From NCBI RefSeq assembly GCF_026230105.1, contig NC_079484.1, forward strand, positions 5,223,805-5,287,804: a stretch of 64,000 nt of DNA, given 5' to 3'. This stretch comes from Diorhabda sublineata. Lineage: Eukaryota > Arthropoda > Insecta > Coleoptera > Chrysomelidae. This document shows, piece after piece, positions 26,616-39,300 of the stretch. Made by a program: the position numbers and the translations under genes. Numbering within the stretch: the stretch's first letter is position 1; each line of letters begins with the position of its first letter. The notes under the pieces were generated by a model, which had not been told where the DNA came from, made no database searches, and saw only the letters and a program-made list of their open reading frames with translations.

Positions 26616-27513
26616 AGTGGAAAAATATGGACTTAATCGAAAAACCTGTAGAGACCAAAATTTTAGCTTATAAAAAAACAAAAAAAATCATGTATTTATG
26701 ATTCATGCATACCCAATACAAACAGAATTGTTGTTTGTTGAAAGTTGATTGGTAATTTCAAATGCCAAAATTTATATGTATATGTATTCATCAATATATT
26801 ACTATACATGTAATGATTTCTTCAAAAATGTGCTTTTGGTTTTTACTTCAAAACTTTTGAGCGATGAAGTCCCTCAAAAAAGCATTTTGTAGGTTTATTA
26901 ATGAGCTACAAACGCAAATGGGCATATCTTACCCAAATTTCATCTTACAAAAAACGCCAAAATTTGCCGAAAAAAATCAAACAATTCTCTATTCTACAAA
27001 ATGTTTCGTATCATTAATAGTTTTTGAGTTATTTTGAAGAAAATACGATTTTTAGTTAAACTACGAAAATAATTTTTCACTTCCAGCTCAATTTTTTACA
27101 AAAATTAGTACTTTAAAGGAGTCAAACACTCAGAGCATATTATTAGTACATGAATAAAGCAAGTTGTGAAGTGGCAATTAGTTTTTCAAATGGAGTGAAG
27201 GAGAGGGTGAAATTTTTGCAACGAAAAAATAGGAATCGACATTATTTTCTTCATAACTCGCTTAGTTTTAATGCTAGTAACTTTTTAAAGGACTTCAAGA
27301 AAGTTTTCATAAGTATTCTACGAAAAATGCGTTGGTTTCCGGTTATTGTACCCAGAAACTTTCCATTTTGGCGTTTGAAGATACCAATCATCTTTCAACA
27401 AGCAATAATTTCGTTTGTATTGGGTCTGCATGAATACACGATTTTTTTTTGTTTTTTATAAGCTACAATTTTTGTCTCCACAGATTTTTCGATTAAATAC
27501 ATATTTTTCCACT
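26616..27513. repeat. Long imperfect palindrome (foldback-type element)
   Basis: The left arm at 26616-26771 and the right arm at 27365-27513 are inverted copies with a few mismatches and small gaps, separated by about 0.6 kb. Matched landmarks include tggaaaaatatg, taatcgaaaaa-ctgt, acccaatacaaac and the gcc(a)aaa end. The spacer carries no recognised ORF. Structure fits a foldback or long-TIR non-autonomous DNA element, or an inverted pair of one repeat. Target duplications were not identified. Confidence 0.75.
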
Positions 27514-27842
27514 TATGCATTGATTGGACTAATAGAAATAGAAAAGTATTTCATAGCACTGCGGCCGTATGGAACCGTAGAGATCAGCATGGTTTGAATT
27601 TAATTCTTAATCATCAAACAGATATTTTATTTCAAAAACTTGAAAAAAATACGTTAGAATAATTTGTTAATAAAAATAACGATTTAATTTTATAATCATA
27701 TTCATTCAAATTATCAGCATCAAAGGGTTCCGATCGTCAAATACAAAAGTAGTGAATTTTACTAGTTCAGGTGTTTTTGATAACCTTGATGAGATATCGA
27801 AGTGTCAGCAATGTCGGCACAGAATACGTACTCCTGGAAGCG

Positions 27843-28395
27843 TCTATTGGCTCACTCCACGGAAAAATCCGTGACTCTAGTTTCAACTATAGAGACACGG
27901 ACATTTTTAAAGAAATGAGCCGAATAGAGCTTTATCCGTGTCTCTAATTTCAGCCGTAATTGTTACAATAGTAAGCTTTAACTCACGGATGGATACTGTC
28001 CACGGATGGATACTGTCCACGGATATATACCATCCACCTTCAGATGAAATCTCTCAATATATTTTTTTCATTCATTTGGAACGAATTATACGAAAAATTT
28101 ATTAATAAATAATTAGATTGAAAGAATAACCTTACTAAGAACGTGGCAATTGGATACGGATGATTATTTTAGTTTAGTTTTAGAATTTCCATGTTTCTAA
28201 GATTGGAATTAGACCAGAGTTTTTTCCATGGAGAGTGGTGATGTTAGATCATATGGTAAATTTTAGAGACACGGAAAAAAGTTTCATTCTGATCCGTTTC
28301 TACAAAAATTTCCGGACCTATAAGTTAAAATGATGGAGGGTGGCGATTTCCGTGTCTTTAAGAGCCACGGATTTTTCCGTGGAGGGTGCCAATAG
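27843..28395. mobile_element. MITE-like element with CACGGA-rich ends
   Basis: Terminal inverted repeats begin ctattggc and continue through a near-identical stretch containing ccacggaaaaatccgtg on both sides (27843 to about 27904 and about 28336 to 28395). The interior is non-coding. The six-base core CACGGA, or its complement TCCGTG, recurs about a dozen times in both orientations, including a short tandem repeat at 27984-28030. Repeated subterminal motifs of this kind are typical transposase-binding sites. No autonomous partner is in the window, and the superfamily is unassigned. Confidence 0.8.
27984..28030 (+). repeat. 17-bp tandem repeat, 2.7 copies
   Basis: The unit cacggatggatactgtc is repeated at 27984 and 28001, with a partial third copy at 28018. 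It lies inside the MITE-like element. Confidence 0.9.
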
Positions 28396-31035
28396 TTATC
28401 TTTCACTTTGCAATCCGTTTTAGATTGCAGTGGCTATACAACCGAAGTGACTATTAATTAATCACCGAATTGGAAGAAGAAGAAACGATTGGTATAATTC
28501 ACTCTTAGCATATTGCGAAATGTTAATTTCGAATGTCGTAAAATTGATTTATTGCAGAAATTATCAACAATCTAAATACAAACGTCTCTAAGACGCAAAG
28601 CAGTAACTAATATTTGTGCTAATTCGTGTCGGCGGTGAGAATGTATTTGCCTTGGGAAATTAATTTGTAGAAAATTCGAAGAAAGGCTAATTGGATTGTT
28701 AGCAGCAGTGCCTAGCAAACGAAAGTCTGTGGTAAGAATGAAGGAACACCGCAAGAGTTTATTTTAATTTTGTTTGCAAGTAATCGGAATTGCTTGAAAG
28801 TAATCAGCACTTCGTTATACTAGCTGATTAGACGTCATTACCAGTTGATAAGTTCAATATTACAGCCAATCTGACAATTTAAATTTAATATATAACAAAT
28901 TTCAATCGCCAAAAATATCCAGATCTTAGAAATATCATTTTTTTTAACAAATTGTGATTATAAAAGTTGATAATTATTTGGAATTATTCTACTGATTTGT
29001 AGATATGAAAAATATAGGGAATTAGCAAAGATATCTTTCTTATTTTGAAAAAATTATCATCTATTCAATAATTTATGGTCACTATAATCATGCATTCATA
29101 AGTTGGAATTTCTAGAACCATTGGTGATGTTTAAACAGACTATTTACTTCTAAACAACTACTAAAATAAATTCATGCTCATTATTTTTTTAACCCTGATC
29201 TAGAAGAGCAGAAGACACATATTTTTTGATACGTTAGGCTAGATTTCTCTCTACCCGCCTAAAAATATCTGCTTGTTAGAATGTTTTTCTCAGATTTGTG
29301 GTTTAGAAACAATATTGTGGCTTAACGGCTTATACGTTTAAAATTTGATTCCGTAATAATGAGAAAACATAATCCAGCTTTTCAAACATATATTTACATA
29401 AGTTTTTGGTATGAATGAATAAATACACAATCAGTAGATATCTGCGTTGATAGATGAAAGTCACTACAAGTTTTAATTCAGTATTTTCTATCAGAACCAT
29501 ATTTTGAATGACATCAAACTCTTCAATTATTCACTCATTATAATGTTTTTATAGAGATCAATCGCTAGGTTTTTTTAAAAAAATAGAATAACGGATTTTG
29601 TGTTTTGATTGATTTCAATCAGATATCATACTATTGAGTAAAATACTGTAAATAGAAAGTTTATTGTAATTACAAACTTTTTGGAATAAAACCGAGAACT
29701 TTTTGCCTATTTAGAGAAATGTTTTGAGTTTTTAAGTTGAGATAAAAAATATTTTTTGAGTTAAATTGTGATTAAGCATGAAACTTGGACTCACTACTAC
29801 ATACCTGAAGCAAAACAGTTGTCAACCAAGTCATATGAAAAGGACATAACGCAAGAAACAGCTGGCAACTTTATGAAGCATTTATTTTGACATACACACA
29901 CACACACACACACACACGACGTACTGGTCATTGACTGAGAGGGAAACTTTTAAACTGACTACCACTGTACTGGATTGGACAGATTGAAAAAGAAAATCTC
30001 CTAGTAATAGATAGAAAACTATGATTTACAATGAACTGAAACTCTCCAGATTCAACTCCCAGTGACTATTCTATGTTTTAAATTTCGAAAAATGATTTTA
30101 GGATAGAATTAATCAGATTAGGAAAATATAGGTAAAACAAAAACTGCTTTTTAGACTTGAAAATGACACTGATAGGTTGAAAAAAGAATAAATTGATTTT
30201 GTAACGATCTTAATGAATAGAATAGAATTTAAATGATAGAGAAAAGTTACAAAACCGAAGAGGAATTGTCTTATGTATGAAACCTTAGATATATCTATAA
30301 CTTCCTTAGAAGGGTAAATTTGAATCTATGTATTTTGAAATAACCGACATTTATTTTTTTACCGTTGAATTGGTTAGTCAGGGTAGAAGTAAATTCTGTT
30401 ACCTGGTTCTTAATAATTGCAACGCTGCTAGAATTATACTGAACTTATCAATTTCCTCTGTCCTATACATAACAACTAGGGTTTCCAATGGTGAAAATCT
30501 TTAAGAAAATAGGAATTTCAAATATTAACCTTCCTTGGTGCACATCGCAAGATTTCCTTCATTCAGAATAATTTTCAAAAGTTTTATTATCACAGATCTC
30601 ATGTTACTACATCTTATAATGATTATATATTACACATTAGGGTAGTTCATGGTGATATGGCCAGTCGTCTGCGCTTGACGTTAGTTTGAGATCGCAAATC
30701 AAGTATTTTATTGCTTTTATCTTAGACCTAATTCAAAAATTGTCATCACATATTGGTTTCTATGATGTTAACGTGATTTCATATTCTATTTTGTATTAAT
30801 CTTACTTACTCGTCAAAATTATTTCACTTTGTTAGTGCTTTTGTTGTTTGTATGGCCATCTTATCCTAGAGGAATGGTTTATATGGCCATATTTTTAATG
30901 CTTGTATGGCTATACTATTTTTATTTGTCAACCAATTTATTTTTTGTTCTAAGATGCTAGAATAATTGGACACAAGGGCAGCTATCAAGTATCAAGCAGT
31001 AAATGGTATTAAAAATGAGAATGTCATGTAACAAC
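28396..31035. other. AT-rich spacer, no gene seen
   Basis: Holds a CA microsatellite (listed). A run of short motifs like tatggcca at 30655-30910 partly recurs at 31230-31275 inside the pogo relic. No coding region is supported. Confidence 0.4.
29894..29917 (+). repeat. (AC)n microsatellite
   Basis: Twelve uninterrupted AC units. Confidence 0.95.
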
Positions 31036-31039
31036 TTAA

Positions 31040-31670
31040 CATAATAATGATTTTGTGACTCGGTTTTTGGAAAGAAATCAAGATATTAAAATTGGTAGCT
31101 CCGAGGTAATATCAATTGCTCGCTTGAATGGTATGAATTATGTAAAATCATATTTCAACCTTTTAGAGATACTTGAAGGATAACGAATTGTTTACTAAGC
31201 TTTCCAACATCTTCAATATGGATAAAAAATGTCAGTACTTTTGTTTGTATGACCATTTTATCCTAAATATATGGTTCTTTGTGAATTATGTCCCATCCAA
31301 GGAGTTGGCGACCCTGCTAAAAAACGTGCAGAAAACAAGTAGTAGAAATACTGGTTTCAAAAGAAAATATTAAAAAAAAAAGAAAACAAAAAATAGAGAA
31401 TAATATTAAAAATGCCAAGTTTCGTTTGTATAAAAAGAAAGCAGAATCAGCTTCTGAAGAAGAATGTGAAATATATTTGGATACTGAAGATCCAGTTGTA
31501 GAAGACTACAAATATGATTGTATAAGTTGTGGTAAAAACTAGTATAAAACTGAAAAAATCGAAGATTAGATTCAGTGTATTCACTTTAATAAATGGATGA
31601 CCGAAAATTATACTTCGTTTGAATATACACACGACACATGTGGAAAAAGGTAAAGGAGAAGACTGAACAC
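31040..31670 (+). mobile_element. pogo-like transposase relic
   Basis: The plus strand reads FLERNQDIKIGSSEVISIAR and LNGMNYVKSYFNLLE (about 31060-31165). After a frameshift comes DNELFTKLSNIFNMD, the first-Asp block of pogo/Tigger-type transposases, with the usual following Glu changed to Lys. The catalytic core between about 31220 and 31400 is largely lost. Near 31395-31660 a separate frame gives KYDCISCGKN, IED-IQCIHFNKWM and HDTC, resembling the zinc-binding C-terminal tail carried by some insect pogo elements. Several stops are present, so it is inactive. Confidence 0.7.
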
Positions 31671-32653
31671 CAGGAAAATGAAAGCAAGGAGAGAGGAAAA
31701 GTAAAAAGGACGAGGAAATAATATCTGTCAAGGATGGGTCGGATAAGAAGGCCATTTACTTAGCTTAAGAAAAAGTTAATTACTAAAATGTCAATTGATA
31801 AATCGTTACCAAAGTCTGTAAAACTAAAGTTGATTAATAAAACATTAATAACAAGAATTTTCATTTCTTCTTGCTACTACTGTGAAAAAATACGACCGAA
31901 TCACCTCGAATTACCCTTTTTTATATTGTTTCCTATAATTTATCTCTATAAAAAATATGAAAAGTGAGTTAACCAGAAGAATAAGATATCCAGAAATCCT
32001 TCTGAGCTCACTTCTTCCGGTATTGTTATAATTAAATCGATTATATTTAGCAGGAATAGCCATACACCTAACACACCCATGTTCTTTGATGAATAAGTTA
32101 ATCTGAATAAATAGAGGCCATAAACACAGACATACCTTTAATTTGTAATCACTAGCATTTCGCTCTTAATTATCAAGAATTAGGACATTGTATTGCATGT
32201 GTTGAAGCGGTTTTCACACCAATTATTTAAGTGGCTACGAGAATTTGATCTATTAGCACAATTAGTGTCTACCACCTCGTTTAAAACAAAATTATATACA
32301 TTGCAATGGTGCAGTTGTAGTGTTGAAGAAAATAAATAATTTACATAACTCTCCCTAGCAATTAACTGGAACAAAATGATTTCGATTCCTATACAGCTTC
32401 ACTTAGAAAAATAATTATCTTTCGAATAGAAACTACCGGATTTATGGTTCACTTCGGTATAGTGAAATCAATTATTCAGGGAATTTTGTGAGGGAACGAA
32501 TAGATTAGTTCTATATCATTCATTAAGGCTTGTTCGGCATCAGTCGATGCGGCAAAACCAGATTTGGGTAGTTTGTTTGAAAACATTTGTATATATTAAT
32601 AAATTAGTTGAATAACTTATTTACAACACATACTATTTGAGAAGTTACGTATA
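31671..32653. other. AT-rich spacer, nothing recognised
   Basis: Short chance frames only. Confidence 0.4.
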
Positions 32654-34002
32654 TACAGGGTATTCCACGACGAGTTAAAACTATTTATATATGGCAAAAT
32701 ATATATAGTAAAATCATGAAAATGTCTAGGTTTGGGTTTTTGGATACGAACTTTTTAACTTTTAAACCCTGTATATTGATTCATTTTTGAAATCTACGGA
32801 AAATTTTAGTATACTTTATTCTGAAAACTTCTTTCGAAAAATGCATACTTTTTGAGATATTCATTTTTTTGTAAAAAATTTGACCGTTGCAGACCCTTAT
32901 AATTTTTTATTTTACGAGAATACCCTTAAAGATATGGAAATAGTTTTTATTTGGTTGCTGTAATCAAAATTGGACGTATTTGAATCTATGCTGAAAAATT
33001 TCTCATTTCATACAGGGTGTGTATGAAAAGTATTTAAAATTTAACTTCGTAAATATCAAATTTCTTTATTTTTATAAATAGAACCACCCGGTTTTTTCTA
33101 TTCAAAGGCATTCAGGGGTACAAAATAAGGCAAATTTATGTTTACCTAAACCTTATTGTTATCCAGATATTAAATGGTTTATGTAAATTTTTAGAGATGC
33201 AGGTGTAGACTAAATTTTATTTTGACCCGTTGATACAAGCACTAAAAAATAAAAAAGTATTTTCCTTCATCTTGTAAAGATCTGTAAAAAAATCAAATCA
33301 AATTGTATTTACTAATCCTATACCAACTTTTATTCGCTTCCGAGATATTTGGGGTTGCAAACTATTATTGTATTTTTAACAAGTTTTAATTTCTTATGTA
33401 TAGTTTTATTTGGCCTTGTAATTAATGACACTTATTTAACTGTCATTAGTCAATTGTTGATACTTTCCAAAACATTTAGCATCTGGATAAGGGTAAGGTT
33501 CAGTTATAGGAAAGTATATACCCCTTAATGTATTACAATAAAAAAACCGGGTGATTTTACTTATAAAGGCGAAGTTAAATTTTAAACACTTTTTATACAC
33601 ACCCTGTAAGAAATGGAAAATTTTATAACATGGATTCAAATAAGTCTGAACCTGCTTAAAGTAATCAAACAGAAATTATTTTCATATATTCAAGGGTATC
33701 CGCGAAAAAAAAAATAATTTATAAGGGTCTGCAACGGTCAAATTTCTCATAAAAAATTAGTAACTCAAAAAGTATGCGTTTTTCGAAAAAATGTACTAAA
33801 TTTTTATGTGGATTTCAAAAATATATTAATATACAGGATTTATATTTGTAATAACAAAGTTACAAGCGACTTCTGGTAGTACCGGAAGTCTTTTTAGTCA
33901 AAAAGATTGTAGCCGAAAACCCAAACCTAGAAATTTTCATGATTCTAGTATAAGTATTTTGTCATATACAGATAGTTTTAACTCGTCATGGGACATCCTG
34001 TA
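32654..34002. mobile_element. 1.35-kb foldback element, arms about 0.45 kb
   Basis: The outermost sequences are inverted copies: tacagggtattccacgacg at 32654 and the complement of a matching tacaggatgtcccatgacg ending at 34002. Similarity of the arms continues inward for about 450 bp (32654-33100 versus 33535-34002) through landmarks such as agttaaaact, ctaggtttgggttt, gaccgttgcagacccttat and the internal acagggtgtgtat at about 33014, mirrored by atacacaccctgt at about 33595. The central 0.4 kb is not palindromic and has no ORF with a known domain. A TA dinucleotide flanks both ends. It looks like a non-autonomous long-TIR DNA element. Confidence 0.85.
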
Positions 34003-34642
34003 TAATAACAATGATTACATTAGAAAACCGCGATATTCATATGGGGTGAAATAAAATTTAATGTCGCTTCTAGGAAAAATTCTCATAACAATTTATGTGT
34101 AAACGGAAAACCATGAATGGGTTTATTTTCGAAGAATTGCCGGAATTTAGGTGTGATAAATATTTTGTTTTACTTCTAAAAGATATCATATTGGATTGTA
34201 TTGCTTCACCATTTTATTGCATTTCGATCTATCTATATCTTTTCCAATAGATCACTAAGTCCATCGAAGATAAAGTTTTAGTATTTTGTTTTCTCAATAA
34301 TTTTTACAGATTATTAAACCTTATTCGTTCCGACGCTTGAAAAAACGCTCAAAATAACCGTAAACACCCGCGGTTGTTGATTTCCAGCTAATTGATTTAA
34401 TGTCGTTCATTTCATAAATTTGGACTAACTATTCATATATCAACTGCTGACCCCTCAGGGCCCTAAGGTAAGGCAAAAATTTGAGGCTCAATTTTCCATA
34501 AATTTCTATTTGCGGAAAGCGAACCGTGGCCGTGTCGTCAAAATGCATCATCGTAAACATTCGACTGTAACTACTTTTTATAAACTAAATATGATATTTT
34601 GGTATCAGTAATTCAAATTTTGTAACCTCATTTTCACAAGAA
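34003..34642. other. Spacer, nothing recognised
   Basis: No gene or clear repeat seen. Confidence 0.4.
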
Positions 34643-34664
34643 ATATATATATATATATATATAT
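34643..34664 (+). repeat. (AT)n run at the 3' end of a non-LTR element
   Basis: Eleven AT units directly abut the 3' end of the minus-strand retrotransposon at 34665-36390. Some non-LTR elements end in such short tandem tails rather than poly(A). Confidence 0.85.
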
Positions 34665-36390
34665 TAATCGGGTTAAAACGTTCTTCGCCGTCTTCCGATT
34701 CCCAGTTTCCATTTTTCTCGATCTTCCCAAAGATCTTCTTTCAATCCTCTCTCTCGAATATCCTTCTCGATACCTTCTCTCCAACTTAATCTTGGTCTTC
34801 CTCTCTTTCTTCTTCCTTGTGGTGCCCAATTTAAAATTTATTTGGGTATGCGGTCTTCAGGCATTCTTTGGACATGTCCGTACCATCTTAACTGATTCAC
34901 CCTAATGTCTTCCGTAATCGTGTGTTGCACCTTCATGATCTCCCTGATTCTGTCGTTTCTTATTTTTTCCAGTCTTGATATTCCTGCCGCGCGTCTCCAA
35001 TAATCCATTTCTGTGGCTTCAAGCATTTTGACTGTTTCTTTTAGAGGCCAGACTTCGCTACTATATGTTGTTATACTTTTTATTATGCTATTGTATATTC
35101 GATGTTTGTTTTCCTTGGATATTTGTTTGTCCCACAATACACTATTTAGTTGTCTTATTGCTTGTCTTCCTTGGTTATTTCTTTGTGCTATTGCTTCATC
35201 TAATCTTCCATCATTAGTGATGACCATGCCTAGGTATTTGTATTTTGAACAATGACTTATTTTTTGTTGTGTTTCTTCAAGTATTAAATTTTTTTGTTCT
35301 CCTCCAATACACATATATTCCGTTTTACTGAAATTTACTTCTAGACCCCATTTCCTGTATTCCTCTACTAGCTTTCTTGTCATATATTCTAAGTCTTCGT
35401 AGTCCTGTGCCAAAATTATTTGGTCATCTGCAAAACACAGGGTATATAGTGTGGAATCGATTAGTGGAATGCCCATGTTCTTACATTTTCTTTTCCAGTG
35501 TGCTAGTGCGTGCTCCAGGTATATCTTGAAGAGTGTGGGCGACAGACAGCATCCTTGTTTTAACCCCTTATTGATGGAGAATCCTTTTGAGACCTTGTTT
35601 CCTATTTTTACTTGTGATTTACTGTTTTCATAAAGCTTTTGTACTGCTTTTATTAGGGCCGCATTTATATTTGTTCTTTCCAAGGCATCCCATAGTTTTG
35701 TTTGCGGTACGCTGTCATATGCTTTTTTAAGGTCAACATACAAAAGGTGGAGTTCTTGATTTTTGGCGGTTTTCTTATCAATTATTTGCGAAATCGTAAA
35801 TAAATGATCAATAGTCGACCTCCCCGCTCTGAAGCCTGCCTGTTCTTCTGCCTACATGTTGCAATATTCCTGTTCTGTCCTATTTTATTTTTTATGATGA
35901 ATTTATTTTTTATGATTTTTCCATAAATTCTGGATATTGTACACAGCTCTGTAAGTCCTCGGTAGTTGTCGCAATTTTCTCTGTCCCCTTTTTTATATAC
36001 GGTAGTCATATAAGATGTTTTCCACTCTTGTGGTAGCGCTTCACCATTTATACACTTCTGGAAAAGCATTTCCAGATGAGAAAAAAGTTTTTCAGTGCCA
36101 TTTTTAATTTACTCTGGTGCTATTTGACCCGGGCCTGGAGATTTTCGATTCTTTAGTGACTGACAAACGTCTTTTACTTCTTTAATTGTAATTCTACGCG
36201 GAGATGTGATGATGTTTATATTGTCCTGTTTATGATTTTTGAACTCTGATCTTGTTTCTGTAAACAATTTAGAGAAGTACTCATCCCATTTTTCTAATGT
36301 TATTGGCGATATAAGATTATTTGATCTATCTTCTCGAAGAGATTCTAAGGTTTTCTGTGTTTCTGCTGCCTCCTAGGTAGGTGTTTATTT
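34665..36390 (-). mobile_element. Non-LTR retrotransposon, reverse transcriptase region nearly open
   Basis: This is the best-preserved element here. From about 36370 the minus strand reads SNNLISPITLEKWDEYFSKL, then ISRRRIT-like linker and KSPGPGQIAPE. Next come QEWKTSYMTTVYKKGDRENC and DNYRGLTELCTI (fingers; frame 36069-35782). A 301-codon frame (35743-34838) carries DLKKAYDSVP (motif A), GLKQGCCLSPTLF (motif B) and LCFADDQIIL (motif C, intact Asp-Asp). The thumb follows, ending RWYGHVQRMPEDRIPK, where one in-frame TAA interrupts otherwise continuous coding; after it the same frame gives GRRKRGRPRLSWREGIEKD. A frameshift near 35790-35900 and the missing endonuclease make it defective. The clade is not assigned. 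Confidence 0.9.
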
Positions 36391-39300
36391 GAGTGCAGGT
36401 CTTTTCCCATGTCTCGTTTTTCTTTCTTTTTCATTTTCACAAGAAAACCAACGACAAAAAAACCGCAGCCTTCATAGACGAGTTCATCAAAGAAAGAAGT
36501 AGTGGTACCAACACAACAAAAAAACTCATTTTCTACCTGATCAAGATTGTACTTCTTAGACCTTTTTATTTGATTTTCGTCATAAATTATCTTAATTTTA
36601 GATCTCTTCTGGTAGAAATTAGATTTTTATCAAAATATTCTAATATTTTACAGTTACTTGATAAAGCGACTATTCCAGCAGAAGATTTTTAAACTACTGA
36701 TGAAGAAACTCGCTCCAATTAACCTGAAGTTGTGTCTAATTCGAGTGCGACTTCCACTAATCAACATGTTGTTTGCACAAAATGTTACTTTCGTTAATGA
36801 ATAAATATTTCGTTCGCATTGTGATGCTTAAACTGTCTTCCACTGCAATTAATTCTTCATGTTTCAATACGTTAACTCAAATTAATGGAATCCTCAAGAT
36901 TATCACTAAATACAAGTAGGGTGAACAACCTACTACCACGAACTACTTTTTTTATTCCATCAAATTTCAATAGTTAATATCGGTTTAAAAAATTATAATC
37001 ATATTTTTTTGGTATACTTCGAAGTTGAATATGAATTATCATCGATAATATCATCAATTCGTTATCTACGCTGTGCAATATTTACTGATCCTTTTTCACT
37101 ATTTTCTAATATTATAGGAATCAAATCGGGTGGACTGAAGGTCCATTTAACATAAAGTCTCCTAAGAATTATCATCATGGAAATATTAAATATTATATTC
37201 AGTTAAACTCTGATTGAAAAGTCTAATAATGTCCCATCATGTTGACAGATGATAGTCCTTCAATTCTGATGATAAATTAGAATGGAACCATGATTTTCTA
37301 ATGAGTTTCGTAGTCAAGGAATTTATAGGAACCTGAATGTTCAACAATCCGTAGCTTGTAGCAACTATATTATTGACGAAAGCCCCACAACCACAATACT
37401 AAAGAAACTATCAGTTCTTGCGTTTTTTATTCTATGAAATTAATGTAGCCCAGCAGCTTTCTAGTCTGTAGCGCAATGAAAATATCCTGTTTCAACTTGG
37501 CATATATTCGTGTGTATTTAAATCCTTTGCCCACTTCGTTCATATTTTCTACAAAGATTTTTTTTAGTTCAAGATGGAATGGAATGTGGAATGGAGAGGA
37601 ATGGGCATTTTTCAGTCTACAAGAGGCACATCTTATTATTCATTGATCCTGGTTGAACAAAAAGGACCAAATCAAGCTCTCCCAGAAGCCCCATTAAAAT
37701 TTAAATCACCAAATATCTACCACTCGCAGCAGACCTGGATCATTTTATCTTGAAGGAGGCGTTTATTTTTGAATGTTTTTTTCTATGGCCATTGAATGAA
37801 CAGCTGGTACAGAGGATTTCAAATTTCTTAACCAGTTTTCAATGACTCTACAGAAAACGACACTCAATAGAAAGAATACTTGATTTCGAGTTTATGGATC
37901 AAATAATCGATATAATAACAAGCCTATTATTAAATTTTCATATTTTAGAACGCGAAAAATGCCCATTTTGATGTAAAAAAGTTTGATTGTTGTTTTGACA
38001 ATCCCAAATCAAATTCTGGATCATAAAATTCTTTTTACGCAATGAAATGTGGTTAGATGGAACCGGAAGTAGGCGTGATGGGGTAGATTCACATTCCTTG
38101 GAGCTTTCTAAAGATCGTTTTTTACATCTATTACTTCCTGAAACAATATTCTGACAATACAGAATCTCAATTGGTACTGGTCAATTAGCAAAATTGCACA
38201 ATTGCACATTTTTAAAAAATACTCTGGCTTATCACCTAACCATAAATTCTCTATAAATATAATAAAAGTTTACGATTTATCATTCGTATTGTTAATAAAA
38301 TATCAGGACTGCACAAAACCAAATTTACGAACGGAAATCAAGAATTCAAATTTAAACATACTCTGTATATTTGGAGGAATTGAAAATGGTTACTTATTCA
38401 AAAATGTCTCCAATACTAATAACAAGCAAATTCTGAAGAACGCTGCTACAATTGATGGTGTATAAAATTTGGTGTACGATTAGCGCTCTCGCCGTATAAA
38501 TTTGCGTATCCGCCAAAATTAAAAAATTAGGTGTCGAATATGGGATTCAACTATTTTAAGCTTTTGTTTTGACACAAACATCATACAAATCAATAATTCG
38601 GTTTCTTTTTAGCCAAATTTGAACATGATGGTGAAGACAACATCAAGATACCACACTATAGTATCTAAAATAGAAGATTGTATCGAAATGGTGAAATGGG
38701 ATTGACCTGACAATGTTAATTTTACATAATAGCGAGTAAGCTCTATTTAATAAAGAAAGTTGTCTTTGACATTAGTCCGAGTTAAATCGATTTTCATTAT
38801 TGGTTGAAATAGGTTACTGGCACTATAGATGCTGGTAAACATGAAGGTGAATACCACAAATGCTATTAGAAGTTTATCTTTGATGTTGTTTTCCATGTAG
38901 TTGAAAGTAATTAAAAAAGAACTGACTCATAAGATATAAAAACTGTTTTATCATACTTTAGACTTCTGAAACATAATAGCATAATTAGTAATGGAAGATC
39001 TCGAGGAAAATGTCGAGAAAAATCCTAATAAAAATATTCTCTTTTCGTTATTTGTGTTTAAATTGTTTTACTGCTGTACCAAAAAATTCATAAGAAACTC
39101 CATCTCAAAATTGAACAAAATAATAAAATCTCACAATTTTCTGGATGTCAAATTATATAAATTTAACAATAACAAACTAAATGATCTATAAAATCAACGT
39201 CAAGATATTTAAAATTCAATTCATCTTATTCAAAAAAGCTCAGCGATATTGAATTTAGCTTATAGAGCTACCCAACTATCTTGAATCTTGCATTTAGATA

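Noticed and set aside
27984..28030. Short spaced repeats as a possible CRISPR-like array
   Set aside because: Only 2.7 contiguous 17-bp units without spacers, inside a MITE-like element of an animal genome.
34838..35743. A 301-codon open frame as a cellular gene
   Set aside because: It carries reverse-transcriptase motifs A, B and C and continues in frame past one stop into the normal non-LTR C-terminus.
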